A stretch of DNA of 64,000 nucleotides from assembly GCA_050084985.1 (NCBI GenBank), contig JBITNC010000001.1, forward strand, positions 15,686,001 to 15,750,000, in the 5' to 3' direction. A program made the position numbers and the translations under genes. Source of the DNA: Nageia nagi (lineage: Eukaryota > Pinophyta). Of this stretch, positions 52,848 through 64,000 are shown piece by piece (the first letter of the stretch is position 1; each line of letters begins with the position of its first letter). Below the pieces are notes generated by a model. The model was not told where the DNA came from. It ran no database searches and was given only the letters and a program-made list of their open reading frames with translations.

Positions 52848-54358
52848 GGGAAAATTACTGCAGTAGCCTTCACAATATAACTCACTTGACAAGTAAATAT
52901 TTTCTAGCTAAGGTTTGCATCTTTCCATCGTTATTATTTTGGATTAGCTGAACAAAACTTAATATTTTCCAAAAAAAAAAAAGATTTGCAAAATAAGAAT
53001 CCCGTGAGTGTTGGTGAAATAAAGTTGATGCTCTCACAACCAGGCAAAAAGCCATTGAGGGATACCAAATGGATAATCAGTGGAACTAATCGAGATCGCT
53101 ATGGACATTGTCATTCGCCACTATTGTTGTTATATTTCATTTTTAGAGAACAAAGGAAATACCATATGTTGAAGATTGTCATTTTTGCTATGGATACTGT
53201 CATTTGCCAATATCGTTGTTATCAGAATGAGTTTTTTTAGCTGATCTCTATTGGTATATGTTGAAGTATTTTCTAATTGGATTATTCTATTACTTTCTAG
53301 AATTTACATGTTTCTCAAGGTAGTCCTTGCCTCAAATTTCCAAGTCACTACCATAGCCATGACCATGGACAAGGAACACCATAAGTTTTTTATAATTTAC
53401 ATTGAATTTCTTTAAAGAGCACTTTCTTCAAAGGATGATTTCATCCAATTACACTTTTTTGCTTCCTAAATTTGATTTAAGCATAAAAAAATGTTACAGA
53501 AGTTCAAAAAATCCAATCCCACAAATGCTGGCATGCCTTTGGTGGTATCCATTGTATGTCCTAATCATGACCTACTTTTATTTATATTTTTTCCAATTAT
53601 TAAGTGTATTTCTCAAATCAATAACCTTGGCTTTCAAACCCCTTTTGCAACAGTTGGCATGCATGGTGTAAACAAAGTTTAGATCTTCACTTCTTTGATA
53701 GAATCCACTGAAACCACATAATATTAGCATATTGCATAACAAATTTTACAGTTAAGTTCTACATCTAGAGAAGATGATGTAACTAATTGTTGTTGGATTA
53801 ATAGAGTATCGGTATATATAATATTGTTGAGATATGGTAAGCTAATACACTAAAATTTGAAAACCATTATACTTACAGAGAAAACAAAGCTATGACCTTG
53901 CTCCAAAACTTCCCCAAAGAAGCGAAGTCTTCTTCACATCATCTTCAAGTAATCTTGAGTCATATAAACCTTGTCGCCTGAGAAATCCAATCCTCTTGTT
54001 CTCATTCTATAGCAACGAGGATGAATATCTCTACATCTGTTAAGCGCTTTCTCATCTACATCAACTATTAAGAGGTTTCTCAATAATGGCTCTATTCCAC
54101 TGAATATTTGTTTGGTATCCCTTGATGGCTTTCTGCTTGAGAGCATAAACTTTATTTCACCAAAACTCATGGGATTCTTATTTTTTGTGAAAATTATTGA
54201 GTTTTGTGCAGTTAATTCAAACTAAGAGCGGCGGGAAGATGAAAACTTTAGTTGGAAAATATTTATCGATCAAGTGAGGGTTATTTTTGTAAATTAAGAT
54301 TTAATAGGATAATTTTTGTGATTAGCGATATTGTGAAGGCTACTGGAGTAATTTTCCC
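52848..54358. mobile_element. Long-armed inverted-repeat transposon, TSD TAA
   Basis: 1511 bp with ends GGGAAAATTACT / AGTAATTTTCCC, flanked by TAA at 52845-52847 and 54359-54361. The inverted arms are long (about 52848-53088 and 54092-54358) and diverged by substitutions and one indel of ~30 bp. Both arms contain the same short coding-like tract (GEIK-MLS...RDTK-I-SG). The 3-bp TAA duplication and GGG start fit PIF/Harbinger, but the long arms recall foldback elements. No DDE transposase was recognised inside. Removing the element plus one TAA leaves the TNP2 frame open across the junction (to LKDVGIECH), which confirms the insertion. Confidence 0.8.
53934..54170 (-). other. Short open frame in the long-armed element
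   Basis: A 78-codon minus-strand frame starting in the right arm with MSFGEIKFMLSSRKPSRDTK and continuing into the unique centre (DVDEKALNRCRDIHPRCYRM). The left arm encodes a diverged version of the first part on the plus strand (52986-53095). I do not recognise the protein. It may be a captured host exon or part of a lost transposon gene. Confidence 0.3.
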
Positions 54359-54760
54359 TAATTTTAAAGGATGTGGGGATAGAGTGTCATTTGTACCATG
54401 CTTGTATTAATGATTGCATTTTGTATAGAGGGCCATGTGAAAAATTGACTAAATGTTCAAAGTTTTGTGCAAATGGATACCATTCAATAATGATAGGGAA
54501 TAATATTCCTCAAAACAATGTTTGTCATTATCCAATCGTTCTTAGGTTGTTACAAATATTTCGTTGTAAGTCAATTGCACAATATATGGATTGACATGTA
54601 AAAAATAGAAGTAAAGAAGGTGTATTACAAATTCTTTCATATTCTAAGAAGAAAGAAAACTATTGATGTTAAATTGATAGGATTAAAGTCTCATGATTGA
54701 CATAACTTCTTGAAGGTACTTATTCTCATATTATATGCATATACTAGAAATCTTTATAAT

Positions 54761-54894
54761 TGTATTAATATATATTTTATTCAAAAGATAGTGATTAATA
54801 TCAATTATGTAAAACTTTTGATGATATTGTATTAATATATGTTTTATTCAAAAGATAGTGATTAATATCAATTACGTAAAACTTTTGATGAATT
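54761..54894. repeat. 67-bp tandem duplication in a TNP2 intron
   Basis: Two adjacent 67-bp units (54761-54827 and 54828-54894) that differ at only a few positions ('tatattttat'/'tatgttttat', 'attatgt'/'attacgt'). They lie in what reads as an intron between two TNP2 coding segments. Confidence 0.85.
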
Positions 54895-55184
54895 TATTTA
54901 GAGCATATTTTTCAACTTGCTATTCATAGATATGTGAGTTTACCTTCTGATCTAAAAGATGCAATTGGTCGACTATCATTGGGTAAGTGCAAGAAGATGA
55001 GTCCCATTTTTAAAAAAATGTGGAAGTGTTTTCTTTGATTTTTAGGTTTGATCACACTTGATTTCAAAATTTGAAGCACTTAGAGTTTGAGTCTTGAAAA
55101 ATGTCACTTGGGTAAAAATGTAGTTCTCAAAGTCTAGTTTTCAAATATGTAATTTATTATAATACATAGATGATAGAAATTAAT

Positions 55185-55885
55185 ATTTGATAGATATGTT
55201 TAAAAGCCATTATTTAAAAAAATTCAGTTTCAAGTTCATAGCCCATCGTGTCCAACAAGAATAATTGGACCTAAATCGAAATATTTTTTTTTTAAATCCT
55301 TTTGGGTAAAGATACCTAAGATACTAAAGATTGTGCATGATATTTTCTTGTAATTTGTTCATGAATATTTTTTTATTGACCTTTATTATCGTTTCGAAAA
55401 GTGCTCATATCCGATAAACATAATTTGACCTAAACTTATCATTTTTTATTTATTTTTTTTAAATTATGAAGAATTGTATATTATATATATATATATATAT
55501 TATTTTTACAATTCTAAAAAAATGTTATTAAATAAATATGAAACCCATTGTTTAAAAAATATAGTTTCATGAGCATACTCCATCATGTTCAGCAAGCATA
55601 ATTGGACCTAAATTAAAATATTTTTAAAAATACTTTTAGGTAAAGATACATAAGACACTAAAGATTGTGCAAAATATTTTTTTGTAATTTTTTCATAAAT
55701 AGTTTTTTTATAATTAATTTTTTATTGGCCTTGATTTTCATTTTGAAAAATGCTTATGTTTGGCAAGTATAATTTGACCTAAACTTATCTTTTAATTTTT
55801 TTTTTTTTTTAACCTTTGAAGAATTTTGTATGCAAATTGTGCATACATATTTTTTTTACAATTTCAAAAAAATTAAATGAACTAT
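55185..55885. repeat. Direct duplication, offset 337 bp, in a TNP2 intron
   Basis: Two tandem ~340-bp units share 'aattggacctaaat', 'gggtaaagata', 'actaaagattgtgca', 'tttgtaattt' and 'ataatttgacctaaacttat' in order. A (TA)n microsatellite near 55480-55500 lies at the end of the first unit. No coding content. Confidence 0.75.
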
Positions 55886-57410
55886 TAAATAAATACAAAA
55901 ACCTAATAGTTCCTAAGACTTCCTCTAAAGTGGGATTTATCGTGTTGCACTTACCCTACTATTTTTAAGATATGATATCATGTTACAGTAGTACTATGCT
56001 ATGGAAACAAATAGAATATGTTTATTGTCATGTTTAAATTTTTTATACAATAAATAGATGGTTAACTTTAAACAAGATACACATGGATGAAATAGATAGG
56101 AGGGACAAAGAAATTGTTGATATTATCTATAAATTTTTAAAAGAAATTCCTGTTGCTTTTATGGACATACAAGTGCACTTGTTGATTCATCTAGTAGATG
56201 ATATTGAAATAGTAGGTGTTATAAGTGGTAGAAACATATTTTTTATGAAGAGATTTTCGAAATTATTAAAAGTATTTGTTAGAAAAAAATCACAACCAAA
56301 AGGATCTATGGGTGAAGGTTACATTGTACAAAAGTTTTTTTTATTCAAGTGATTATGTTTCCCAAATTGATGATTCTACCCCAAAGATGTGGAATCCAAA
56401 CTAGATAAATTAGAAGTGGAGATTTTAGAAACAAATGAGAGATAATATTCTCTTAAAGGTGTAAATTTTTTATTGAATATTAGTCATTTATAATAAAATG
56501 TACATGCATTTTGAATTAAATTTAATCAATAGTTACTAATGAATATATATTATATTGTCATGAATTTATACTAAATTATGACATTCTAATCTATAAACCA
56601 ATTTATCATGATGAATATGTAATGTTGTAAAATATGGATTGAAATTGTACAAGAGTAAAAAAAGTGCAATTCCAAGAGAACGTGCAATGTTTCATAGTCA
56701 CAATCCAAGGGATCCTATACCTCCACATCTAAGAGACAAAAGTTGGCCAAATGAGTGTACAAGGTAATAGTTAGATGCAATAAAAAATTAATCATAATTT
56801 TATTTAGAGGCATTTAATTTTAAATATTTTTGTAAGACATTCATAGCTAATATAAATATTTTTGTAAATATGTTTAGGCATTATCTTTCCCTACAATATG
56901 GGCATACAATAAACACTTCAGAATTGAAAAGAATGATGAGAAAATAAAGATATTTGATTGTGGGGTGATGGTTTATTTTGATCAAGCAAGTTGTGCAAGT
57001 AGAAGAGATACAAACTTAATAGAAGGAACAATATTACAATATATTATAAAAATTCAAGAAATCATTCAATTGAATTATAAGTCATTCAAATGTGTAGTTT
57101 AAATGCAAATGATTCAAATGATTTAATAGAAGAACAACCTTGCATGATACACCTACTGGTTATCGTTCAATCGAATCCACAAAATATTTAGCTAAAGATA
57201 AAGAGCCTTATATTTTACTGCGATATTGACATCAAATATATTTTTGTAAAGATATATTGGATGAGAAGATATTGTATGTAATTGATTTTGATCCTAGAGG
57301 AAAATATATTTTATGTCCTATTGATGAAGACAATAATGAAATTTAAATAATTAATAAAGTGAAGTGAAAGTGTTCTAATATTATGATTTATATTTTTATA
57401 TGGCATATTG

Positions 57411-58036
57411 TATTTGATTACATTTGCATTAAGACTATTTATTTTTAATTGCATACGTAACAAGCTAACAATGTATGATAATGTATACATAAAAAATTAT
57501 CACTTGAGTTTCATCTTAATAGTACGAGTTGCTAATTAACCAAATTAAATCATACACATATGGAATGGAAAATCTCAACTAACATTTCATTCATACTCTA
57601 AGTATCATAACAATATAAATGATACTTTAAATTGCTCCTATTCATCAAATTACAATTATCCTTTCATCCATATATAATTATTTCCAATGTATGTTCATTG
57701 CAACCAGAAATCAACACTTATAGATGATAAATTTTCTTCATTGAAATCAACACTTATAGACAATATTATGTATTTGATTACATTTGCATTAGGGTCACTT
57801 ATTTTTAATTGTATATGCAACATGCTAATAATGTATGTATAAAAAATTATTGCTTGATTTTCACCATACTAGTACAAGCTAATAATTGATCAGATAAATC
57901 ATCCACATCATGAGATGGAAACTCTCGACTAAACTCAAAATTTGAATTTCATATGTACTCTAACTATCATAACAATATAATGGTACTTTATATTGCTCTT
58001 ATTCATCAAATCATAGTTATCCTTTCATCCATATAT
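57411..58036. repeat. Two ~266-bp direct repeats 360 bp apart
   Basis: 57411-57676 and 57771-58036 share 'tatttgattacatttgcatta', 'acttgagttt/gcttgatttt', 'tcataacaatataa' and 'tcctttcatccatata' throughout. The spacer holds a smaller repeat of 'aatcaacacttatagat' (about 57707 and 57746). Not coding. They lie just after the end of the CACTA coding remnant. Confidence 0.8.
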
Positions 58037-58039
58037 TGT

Positions 58040-59425
58040 AGTCCTAAAATAATGTAATTAATTATTTATGGGGGTTAATTAATGCACTATTGATCTACTT
58101 GTTTCTTACTGATGCATATATCTAAAATATGGTAATAACACATAACAAAAAGATACTTGTACTTAATTATATCACATGTTCATTCCATTAAGATAAACAT
58201 ACACAAAAGATAAGCATACATTCATTCAATTGCATATCATTGACATCCTATACTTAGCATGCTGCTAACGGATTAGCATAAGCAATATAATAGATGCAAT
58301 AAAGAATATAACGATGAGTGAACGAAAGAATCATCAAATAGCAAATATAAGATATAACTCATGAATAATATTTGTGCATAATAGAGTGATGTAACATGTG
58401 TTAGAGTCTCTTAGATTCCTCCTCATATTCATTTTCCTGTGACCTTTCTTTTAGAGATGATCCCCTTAGATTTTGTGGATGTGTTTTAGGTCATCTTTGA
58501 TGCCTATATATATGATACAATTTTACATGACTTTGACCTTTTTGATCGCTTATACATGCCACAAGGGTCCACTAGACATATTTCATAGCTTTGACATGAA
58601 TCATGGTATTATTTAAACCTTTTTACATAATACATCATTGAAGCTCTAAAATGAACTATTTAATAAATAATAATTCATTTTTAGGTGTCTTCATTTTCCC
58701 CTCTTTGGAGGTGTGATTGAAGCAATGAAATTACATGTCCAAAGAAGTGTAGAAGAAAGTTTTTTGAAAACTTTGAACTCTTTTCTATACTATCCCTTGT
58801 TGTTGTTGATGATGAGGAGGAGGTCCTAGGGTCCTAAGGATCTGTGACTTAGAAGCCACCCCTTTTTTCTATTGATAAGTCATTTGAGGTTGTGGGTATT
58901 GCACAAGGAAAAGAAAAATAATCTAAACCCTATCTCCCCCCATTTTTTTTATTATTAATCTGATTAGACTTTCAAGCAATGTTTTAGACATTGCAAAGTA
59001 GGTCCTTACTATCCCCTTTTATCTTGGATGCCCCAGGAAAGATCCTTGAATGGCATAAATAAGGCAAAATTTGATGAAGAATCTCTTTCTATGAATGGTG
59101 TTATGTAGATGATAGAAATGCTTGTGTTATCAGGTAGCTATATGATCCCATATCCAATTTTAGAGATGGAAAATGTGTATTTGCCCCTTGCACTGCTTCA
59201 ACTATGAATCTAGCCATTTCATCATTTCTAATACTTAGGAACCATTCACAGTTACGTTTATGACTTAAAGCAAAGAGGATCTACTTTGATTGAGATGGAA
59301 TGATAATGATGTGGATGCTGTTGATGATTTAGGAACAATATACATGCTGCTAGCAGCATGGAAATATATATATTTTCTTATGCTCTTTAGGATGTAGAAA
59401 ATTGTAATGAAATGTCAATCATAAA
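58040..59425. other. No recognised gene
   Basis: AT-rich, with only short frames and no clear repeat. It may belong to the 3' non-coding part of the Tat-type element that reads leftward from 60600, but no LTR end was found. Confidence 0.3.
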
Positions 59426-59429
59426 ATAT

Positions 59430-59965
59430 GGTGGATGCATCATCCATTGAGAATGAATCCATGTCAACAATTTACTTATATTTGCATCATTTATTTATTT
59501 TTTAAGTGAGTGAACTCTCACTAGTCATGTCATTGGCCATCAATGATCATAAATTTTTATAGCTATGATTTGAAGATAGTATGCTTGGATTGGTTCAAAG
59601 CAAAAACTATATGGATACATAGCAAGTTGCATCTTCCATTGATGATGAATCAATGTCAACAACTTGCTCTTATTTGTATCATCAATTTTCTTTTAAGTGA
59701 GTGAACTTTCACTAACCATGTCGTTGGCCATTAATGATCATACATTTTTATGTCTATGATTCGAAGATAGTGTGTGCTTTGGATTGGTTCAAAGCAAAAA
59801 TCATATGGATACATAGTAAGTTGCATCATCCATTAATGATAAATAAATGTCAATAACTTACTCATGATTGTATTGTCGATTTTCTTTTAAGTGAGTGAAC
59901 TCTCACTAGTCATGTTGTTGGCCATCGATGATCATGCGGTTTATGTCTATGATTTGAAGATATTT
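59430..59965. repeat. ~192-bp tandem repeat, about 2.8 units
   Basis: The block 'aagtgagtgaac' starts at 59504, 59695 and 59889 (spacing 191 and 194 bp). Each time it is followed by 'tcactag/atcatgt', 'ttggccatc/taatgatcat', 'gatttgaagata', 'ttggattggttcaaagcaaaa' and 'catccatt'. It lies on the 3' side of the Tat-type gypsy pol gene, where elements of that lineage often carry tandem repeats. Confidence 0.8.
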
Positions 59966-60629
59966 GAACTGTTATTTCTCTCTTTTTCTCTCTTTTTTTT
60001 GTTTTTCATGTCGCTAGTGCCATGGGAACAATATTTTATGCTGTTGACATCATTGGAATCCCTAAATTTTGCTAAAATAAAATTATTTTACCTTTCGATA
60101 GGCAAAGTATGCTGATTCATCATACTTATAGCTGAATATGAGATTGCCCCTAATTGAAGATAAAAAAAGGGGTTAAGGGAAGCCATCTTATCACATGCAT
60201 GAAACACGTGGCAACCCAAATCCACCACATCATCATTTGGGTGATAGTCATGAATTGACAACATATGAAAGAGAGCAGTGCTATTCTGATCTGTAAGAAA
60301 TGTAGCACAAAATGTAGAGTGAAGTTTAGAAGGGGAGAAAATACTTCTCATGTTCCTTTGTTCTACATTTTTTTTGCCATGCCACTATCATCCTACTTGC
60401 AATGCACATTGCTATTCCTGTGGGATTTTTTGTATTTTTTTTTAAAATAAAATAAAATTTTACATGCCTCTGTTTATGAATTTGATATTTTATAAGGCAT
60501 GACACTGTATTTTTTAAGCATAGAATCATTTAAGATGGATAGCATTGAATGTCGTTGGTTCTTTTTTGCCATCCATGGATTATAGTCTATATGCACTTGA
60601 TCCTGTTGCATCAATTACAACATATGGGC

Positions 60630-61917
60630 CTAACCAATTGGCTTAAACTTACCTTTTTCTTCATCATTTGCTGCTATTTTATTGTTATTTTCTTTCAACA
60701 CTAAATCCTTTATTTTGAATTCTTTTTCTTTGATCTTCTTACCAAATGCTCTCTTGAGTTTTGCATGATATACCTTTTGATGTTCAATTGTTCTGATTCT
60801 TTTTTCATCTAATGATTTCAATTATTGTAACCTTGCTTTTCATGCATCTTCATTGGAGATGTCACCCTGTAAGAAAATTTTAAGACATAAAATCTCCAAT
60901 TCAAGTGGGACAATAGCCTCATCTCCATATACTAATGAAAATGGTGTTTCCCTAGTGGTGGTATGGATACAGGTTCTATATGCCCATAATGCATATGGTA
61001 ATTGCTCATGCCAATGTTTCTTTTGTATCACATGTTTTGGAAACTATGCTCTTTATTGTCTTACTTGTGGATTCAGCTGGACCATTACCTTGAGGGTAAT
61101 ATATAGAACAAAAGGTTTGTACAATATGAAACTTTTTACAAAAAGCCTTCATGTTTTTTACCTTTGAAATTAGGACCATTGTCCATTATCAACCTTTGTG
61201 GTACACCAAACCTTGTGATGATGTTTTCAATGAGAAATGAAATGACTTTAGATTGAGTGAATAATTTCATTGGGATTGCTTCCACCCACTTGGTAGTGAA
61301 TTCTTTAGCTATAATGACAAATTTGTGTCCCTCCCTAGAATGAGGATTAATCATACCAATCAAATTTATGCCCAAAGTAGCGAATGACTATGGAGAAATA
61401 ATAGAATTAACTCTTAGGTAGGTTGTTTCTCTAAATTTTCATGTTTTTGACATTTCAAACAAGTTTTAACATGAGCCTTACAATCCTCTTCCATATTAGG
61501 CTAGTAATGTCCAATTCTCAAAATTTTGGTGTATAGTGCTTTTGCATGAAAATGACCACCACATAGACCATCATGAGCTTGTTCTAAGGCATTAGCTATC
61601 CCATCATGTGTTAAGAATATCAATAATGCACCATCAAATGATCTCCTATACAAGACTTCTCCAATGATCACATATTTTACTATAGTTCTTTTCAATCTCA
61701 CTTTTTCATTTTTATCAAAATTGTCAAGAAGTATTTGATTTTTCAAATAATTGTAAATATCACAGTACCAATTTTGAAAATCATTCTCTTCTACAATAAG
61801 ATAAGCCTGAATCTCATCCATATGATCTATGTAAGAAGGAGAACTTAACTTATGAATTGTGAGGATAGTCTCTTCATCTTCAATTTCAGTTGGTACCAGT
61901 GTAGTTGCACTTGCCAT
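60630..61917 (-). pseudogene. Tat-type integrase, broken
   Basis: The zinc-binding part is at ~61700-61500 (VLYRRSFDGALL, HDGLCGGHFHAKAL). The catalytic core is at 61375-61136 (FVIIAKEFTTKWVEAIPMK, FGVPQRLIMDNGPNF, with the second Asp). The C-terminal half is at 61031-60630 (WHEQLPYALWAYRTCIHTTT, TPFSLVYGDEAIVPLE, then a Lys-rich tail). Stops and frame changes separate the three. Low sequence complexity and the A/T bias of mutations point to long decay. Confidence 0.85.
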
Positions 61918-61974
61918 TGCATCAACATATCTATTATTAGCTCTTGGAATATTTTGAATAGTATATCTATCAAT

Positions 61975-62240
61975 CTAATCTAATAAATTAGTCATTGCAA
62001 GTATGTAAGGGTTTAGCTTTTCATCCTTATTTTCAAATAAATCTTGTATTTGATTGATGACATGTTGGAAATCCCCATATATCTCTATATTCTTGATTTT
62101 CAATCCTAATATCAATGCTTCATATTCAACCATATTGTTTGTACAATCAAAAGAAAGCTTGTGTGCCATAGGGATTACTTAATTTGTAGAGGATACTAAA
62201 AAAATACCTACTCTTGCTCTGTGAACATTTTCACCCATCA
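61975..62240 (-). pseudogene. Second (archaeal-like) RNase H of the Tat element
   Basis: Contains LSFDCTNNMVEYEALILGLK (the Glu-containing core) and IEIYGDFQHVINQIQDLFEN (the second Asp), typical of the additional RNase H in Tat/Ogre elements. The N-terminal DGSS-type motif is not preserved in the same frame. Confidence 0.8.
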
Positions 62241-62359
62241 AAATATAGAGTCTAAGAAGTAGGTTAATCTTTCATGAGGCATATGTAGTCATCGAGGATC
62301 GAGATCTCATCAAAGTCATACCGTTGGCATACCTCAATCCTGTTTGCACATCATTGGCA

Positions 62360-63710
62360 TCATGGATCACTTTGAAATTCATATAAAAATTCTTCATAGA
62401 TAATTTGCTCTCCATCTTGAGGAAAATTTGTTATCAAATCTACGATTGTTAGGCATTTAATAGATTTTTGTTTTACCATATTTATATCGAATTCTTGTAA
62501 CAACATCAGCCACTTTGCAAGTCTACCTAATAAATGTTCCTTAGCCATAAGATATTTCAATTGGTTAATAGGAATAATAATAAATGTAGTACAATGTAAT
62601 AAATAATGCCTCAATTTTTCAGTAGTAAAGGCAATAGCATAGCAAAGTTTTTTCATAGGAGTGTATCTAGTCTCATAATCAATCAAAGTTTAGCTAAGAT
62701 AATAGATGGCTCTTTTCTTATTTTCTATATCTTTTTTACAAAGCATTGTTCCTAGTGCATATAATGTGTCTGAAATGTATAAGTAAGTAGGTTTTGAAAA
62801 ATGCATGGGGACTAGGATGGAAGGATGAAGTAAATATCGTTTAATATCCTCAAATGCTTTTTGACAATTATCATCTCATACAAATTTGACATCTTTTTGG
62901 AGCAAATGAGTGAATGGCCTACATTTATCTCCAAGTTGAGAAATAAACCTTCTAATTGAATTTATTTTACCTTGGAGGCTCCTTAATTATTTCAAATTTT
63001 TGATTGGAGACATACTAAGGCTTTGACTTTCTCAGGATCTACTTCTATTCCTCTATTAGAAACCATGAATCCTAATAATTTACTAGAAGTAACTCCAAAT
63101 GCATACTTTTGAGGTTTAAGTTGTAGTTTGTACCTTCACAAAATGATGTATACCTATTCAAGCATTTGTAGATGATCTTATCCTTGCTTGGATTTGACTA
63201 GAATATTATCAAAGTATACCTCTACAATTTTGTGAATGTGTTCATGAAACATGGTGACCATTTCTCTTTGGTATGTAGCACCTATATTTTTAAGTCCAAA
63301 AGGCATAACCATCCATCAAAAATTACCTCAAGGGGTAGTAAAAGCTATTTTATGTTGATTAGTAGGGTTAATCAAAATTTGGTTATAACCAAAAAATCCA
63401 TCCATAAATGATAATGTATCATGACTAGCTAGCTATAATATCAACAATCATATCAATATTTGGTAATAAAAAATCATCTTTTAGACAAGTATTATTAATA
63501 TCATGAAAATATGTACATACCCATATTTCACCTGTTGTTTTGGAGACATGAACAATATTAGCCATCCAATCAGACTAGTTGATAGGCCTTACGAAACCAA
63601 CATTCAATTATTTCTGTATCTCTTTTTTAACTAATAAGGCCTTGGAAGGATTCATCTTTCTAGGTTTTTGTTTTATTGGCTTGACACCCTCTTTCAATAG
63701 TATATTGTGC
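62360..63710 (-). pseudogene. Tat-type reverse transcriptase and first RNase H, broken
   Basis: The RT begins around 63690 with LLKEGVKPIKQKPRKMNPSK and a WMANIVHVSK segment (~63560). The catalytic box reads VEVYFDNILVKS near 63210, where the family has Y-x-D-D: the second Asp is Asn here. RNase H/connection motifs are at 62686-62360 (ETRYTPMKKLCYAIAFTTEK, LLGRLAKWLMLLQEFDI, IKCLTIVDLI). Several stops interrupt the frame. Confidence 0.82.
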
Positions 63711-64000
63711 ATAATAAATGAGGGATATAATCCTAGAATATCATCATAAGACTAAGAAAAATTCTTAGAATGCTAAATAAACTTGTTTTTGTACCTTTCT
63801 TTTTATGGAAGAGGTAGAGTTGCTCCAATTTGTAACAATCTCTCATCATTCGAAGTGCCAATATTGATGTGTATCAACTCCTCTTGTGGAAATGTATGAT
63901 CTTTTTTATGCAATAAGGATGATAAGTCTTCTATGTTTGGTATTTCATCTTCAGTTGTGTCTAATGGCTGAACCTATAATACTTCATAAAAATTGATCTG

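Larger units (their letters stand above)
52360..57345 (+). pseudogene. CACTA (En/Spm) TNP2-type transposase, decayed, with introns
   Basis: Pieces appear in the order of plant TNP2 transposases. 52367-52520 is an acidic leader (DSDDDNDE, then LLESIYDD). 54362-54720 has GIECHLYHACINDCILYRGP, PIVLRLLQIFRCKSIAQYMD and GLKSHD. 54903-54982 has FQLAIHRYVSLPSDLKDAIG before a gtaagt donor. 56083-56352 has FLKEIPVAFMDIQVHLLIHL, VFVRKKSQPKGSMGEGYIVQ. 56930-57345 is a DUF4216-like tail (YFDQASCASRRDTNLIEGTI, then EPYILL and DPRGKYILCPIDEDNNEI). Several stops are present and a 1.5-kb element (52848-54358) interrupts it. The terminal CACTA repeats were not found. It is dead but clearly assignable. Confidence 0.85.
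60615..64000 (-). mobile_element. Tat/Ogre-type Ty3/gypsy element, partial and decayed
   Basis: Minus-strand pol remnant in the order RT, RNase H, second (archaeal-like) RNase H, integrase. The doubled RNase H is the hallmark of the Tat/Ogre lineage. Gag, protease and the 5' LTR would lie beyond 64000. No 3' LTR was identified below 60600, although the 3' non-coding region probably extends to the tandem repeats near 59500. Many stops are present. The element is inactive. Confidence 0.85.

Noticed and set aside
51900-58400. CACTA terminal inverted repeats around the TNP2 relic
   Set aside because: A CACTAGTG word at ~51902 was considered, but no matching inverted end was found downstream, so the element boundaries are left open.

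Overview
This window looks like nuclear DNA from a seed plant with a large, repeat-rich genome. A gymnosperm is the most likely source, but that is an inference: the base composition is AT-rich, one intron is about 16 kb, and nearly everything else is nested transposable elements in different stages of decay. There are no prokaryotic features. The only clear host gene is the 3' part of a plastid-type anion/phosphate transporter of the PHT4 family. Five plus-strand exons lie between 28635 and 47709, encode the C-terminal ~162 residues and end in a stop codon. The upstream exons were not found in the window.

Layout. 1-6700: a decayed copy (copy 1) of an unrecognised repetitive coding family, called 'family A' here, with its 5' TATA-containing modules and 3' region, ending in a truncated LTR. 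6700-14830: the 5' region of a second family A copy, split by a very young, apparently intact Ty1/copia element (7835-13239, identical 699-bp LTRs, 5-bp target duplication). 14830-19260: family A copy 2, interrupted by a solo LTR with a perfect target duplication. 19260-24990: AT-rich DNA, a ~184-bp tandem array that is itself split by another solo LTR, a short-period minisatellite, and the 3' end of a third family A copy. 25004-25366: a hAT-type MITE with an 8-bp target duplication.

28635-47709: the PHT4 gene portion. Its 15.9-kb intron 3 holds several LTR fragments, family A promoter-like modules, a decayed Ty3/gypsy chromovirus (38027-44653, target duplication CAGCA) that carries a probable solo LTR, a LINE ORF1 relic and a pair of tRNA-like (SINE-like) modules. 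47710-52300: no recognised gene. 52360-57345: a broken, intron-containing CACTA (En/Spm) TNP2 transposase, interrupted by a 1.5-kb element with long inverted arms and a TAA target duplication. 57400-60600: direct and tandem repeats. 60600-64000: a decayed Ty3/gypsy element of the Tat/Ogre type (two RNase H domains) on the minus strand, running off the window end.

The order of events can be read from the nesting. The family A copies and the tandem array are old. The family B LTR elements inserted into them and mostly collapsed to solo LTRs. The copia element is the latest arrival. The elements least explained by known families are family A and the long-armed element inside the CACTA relic.
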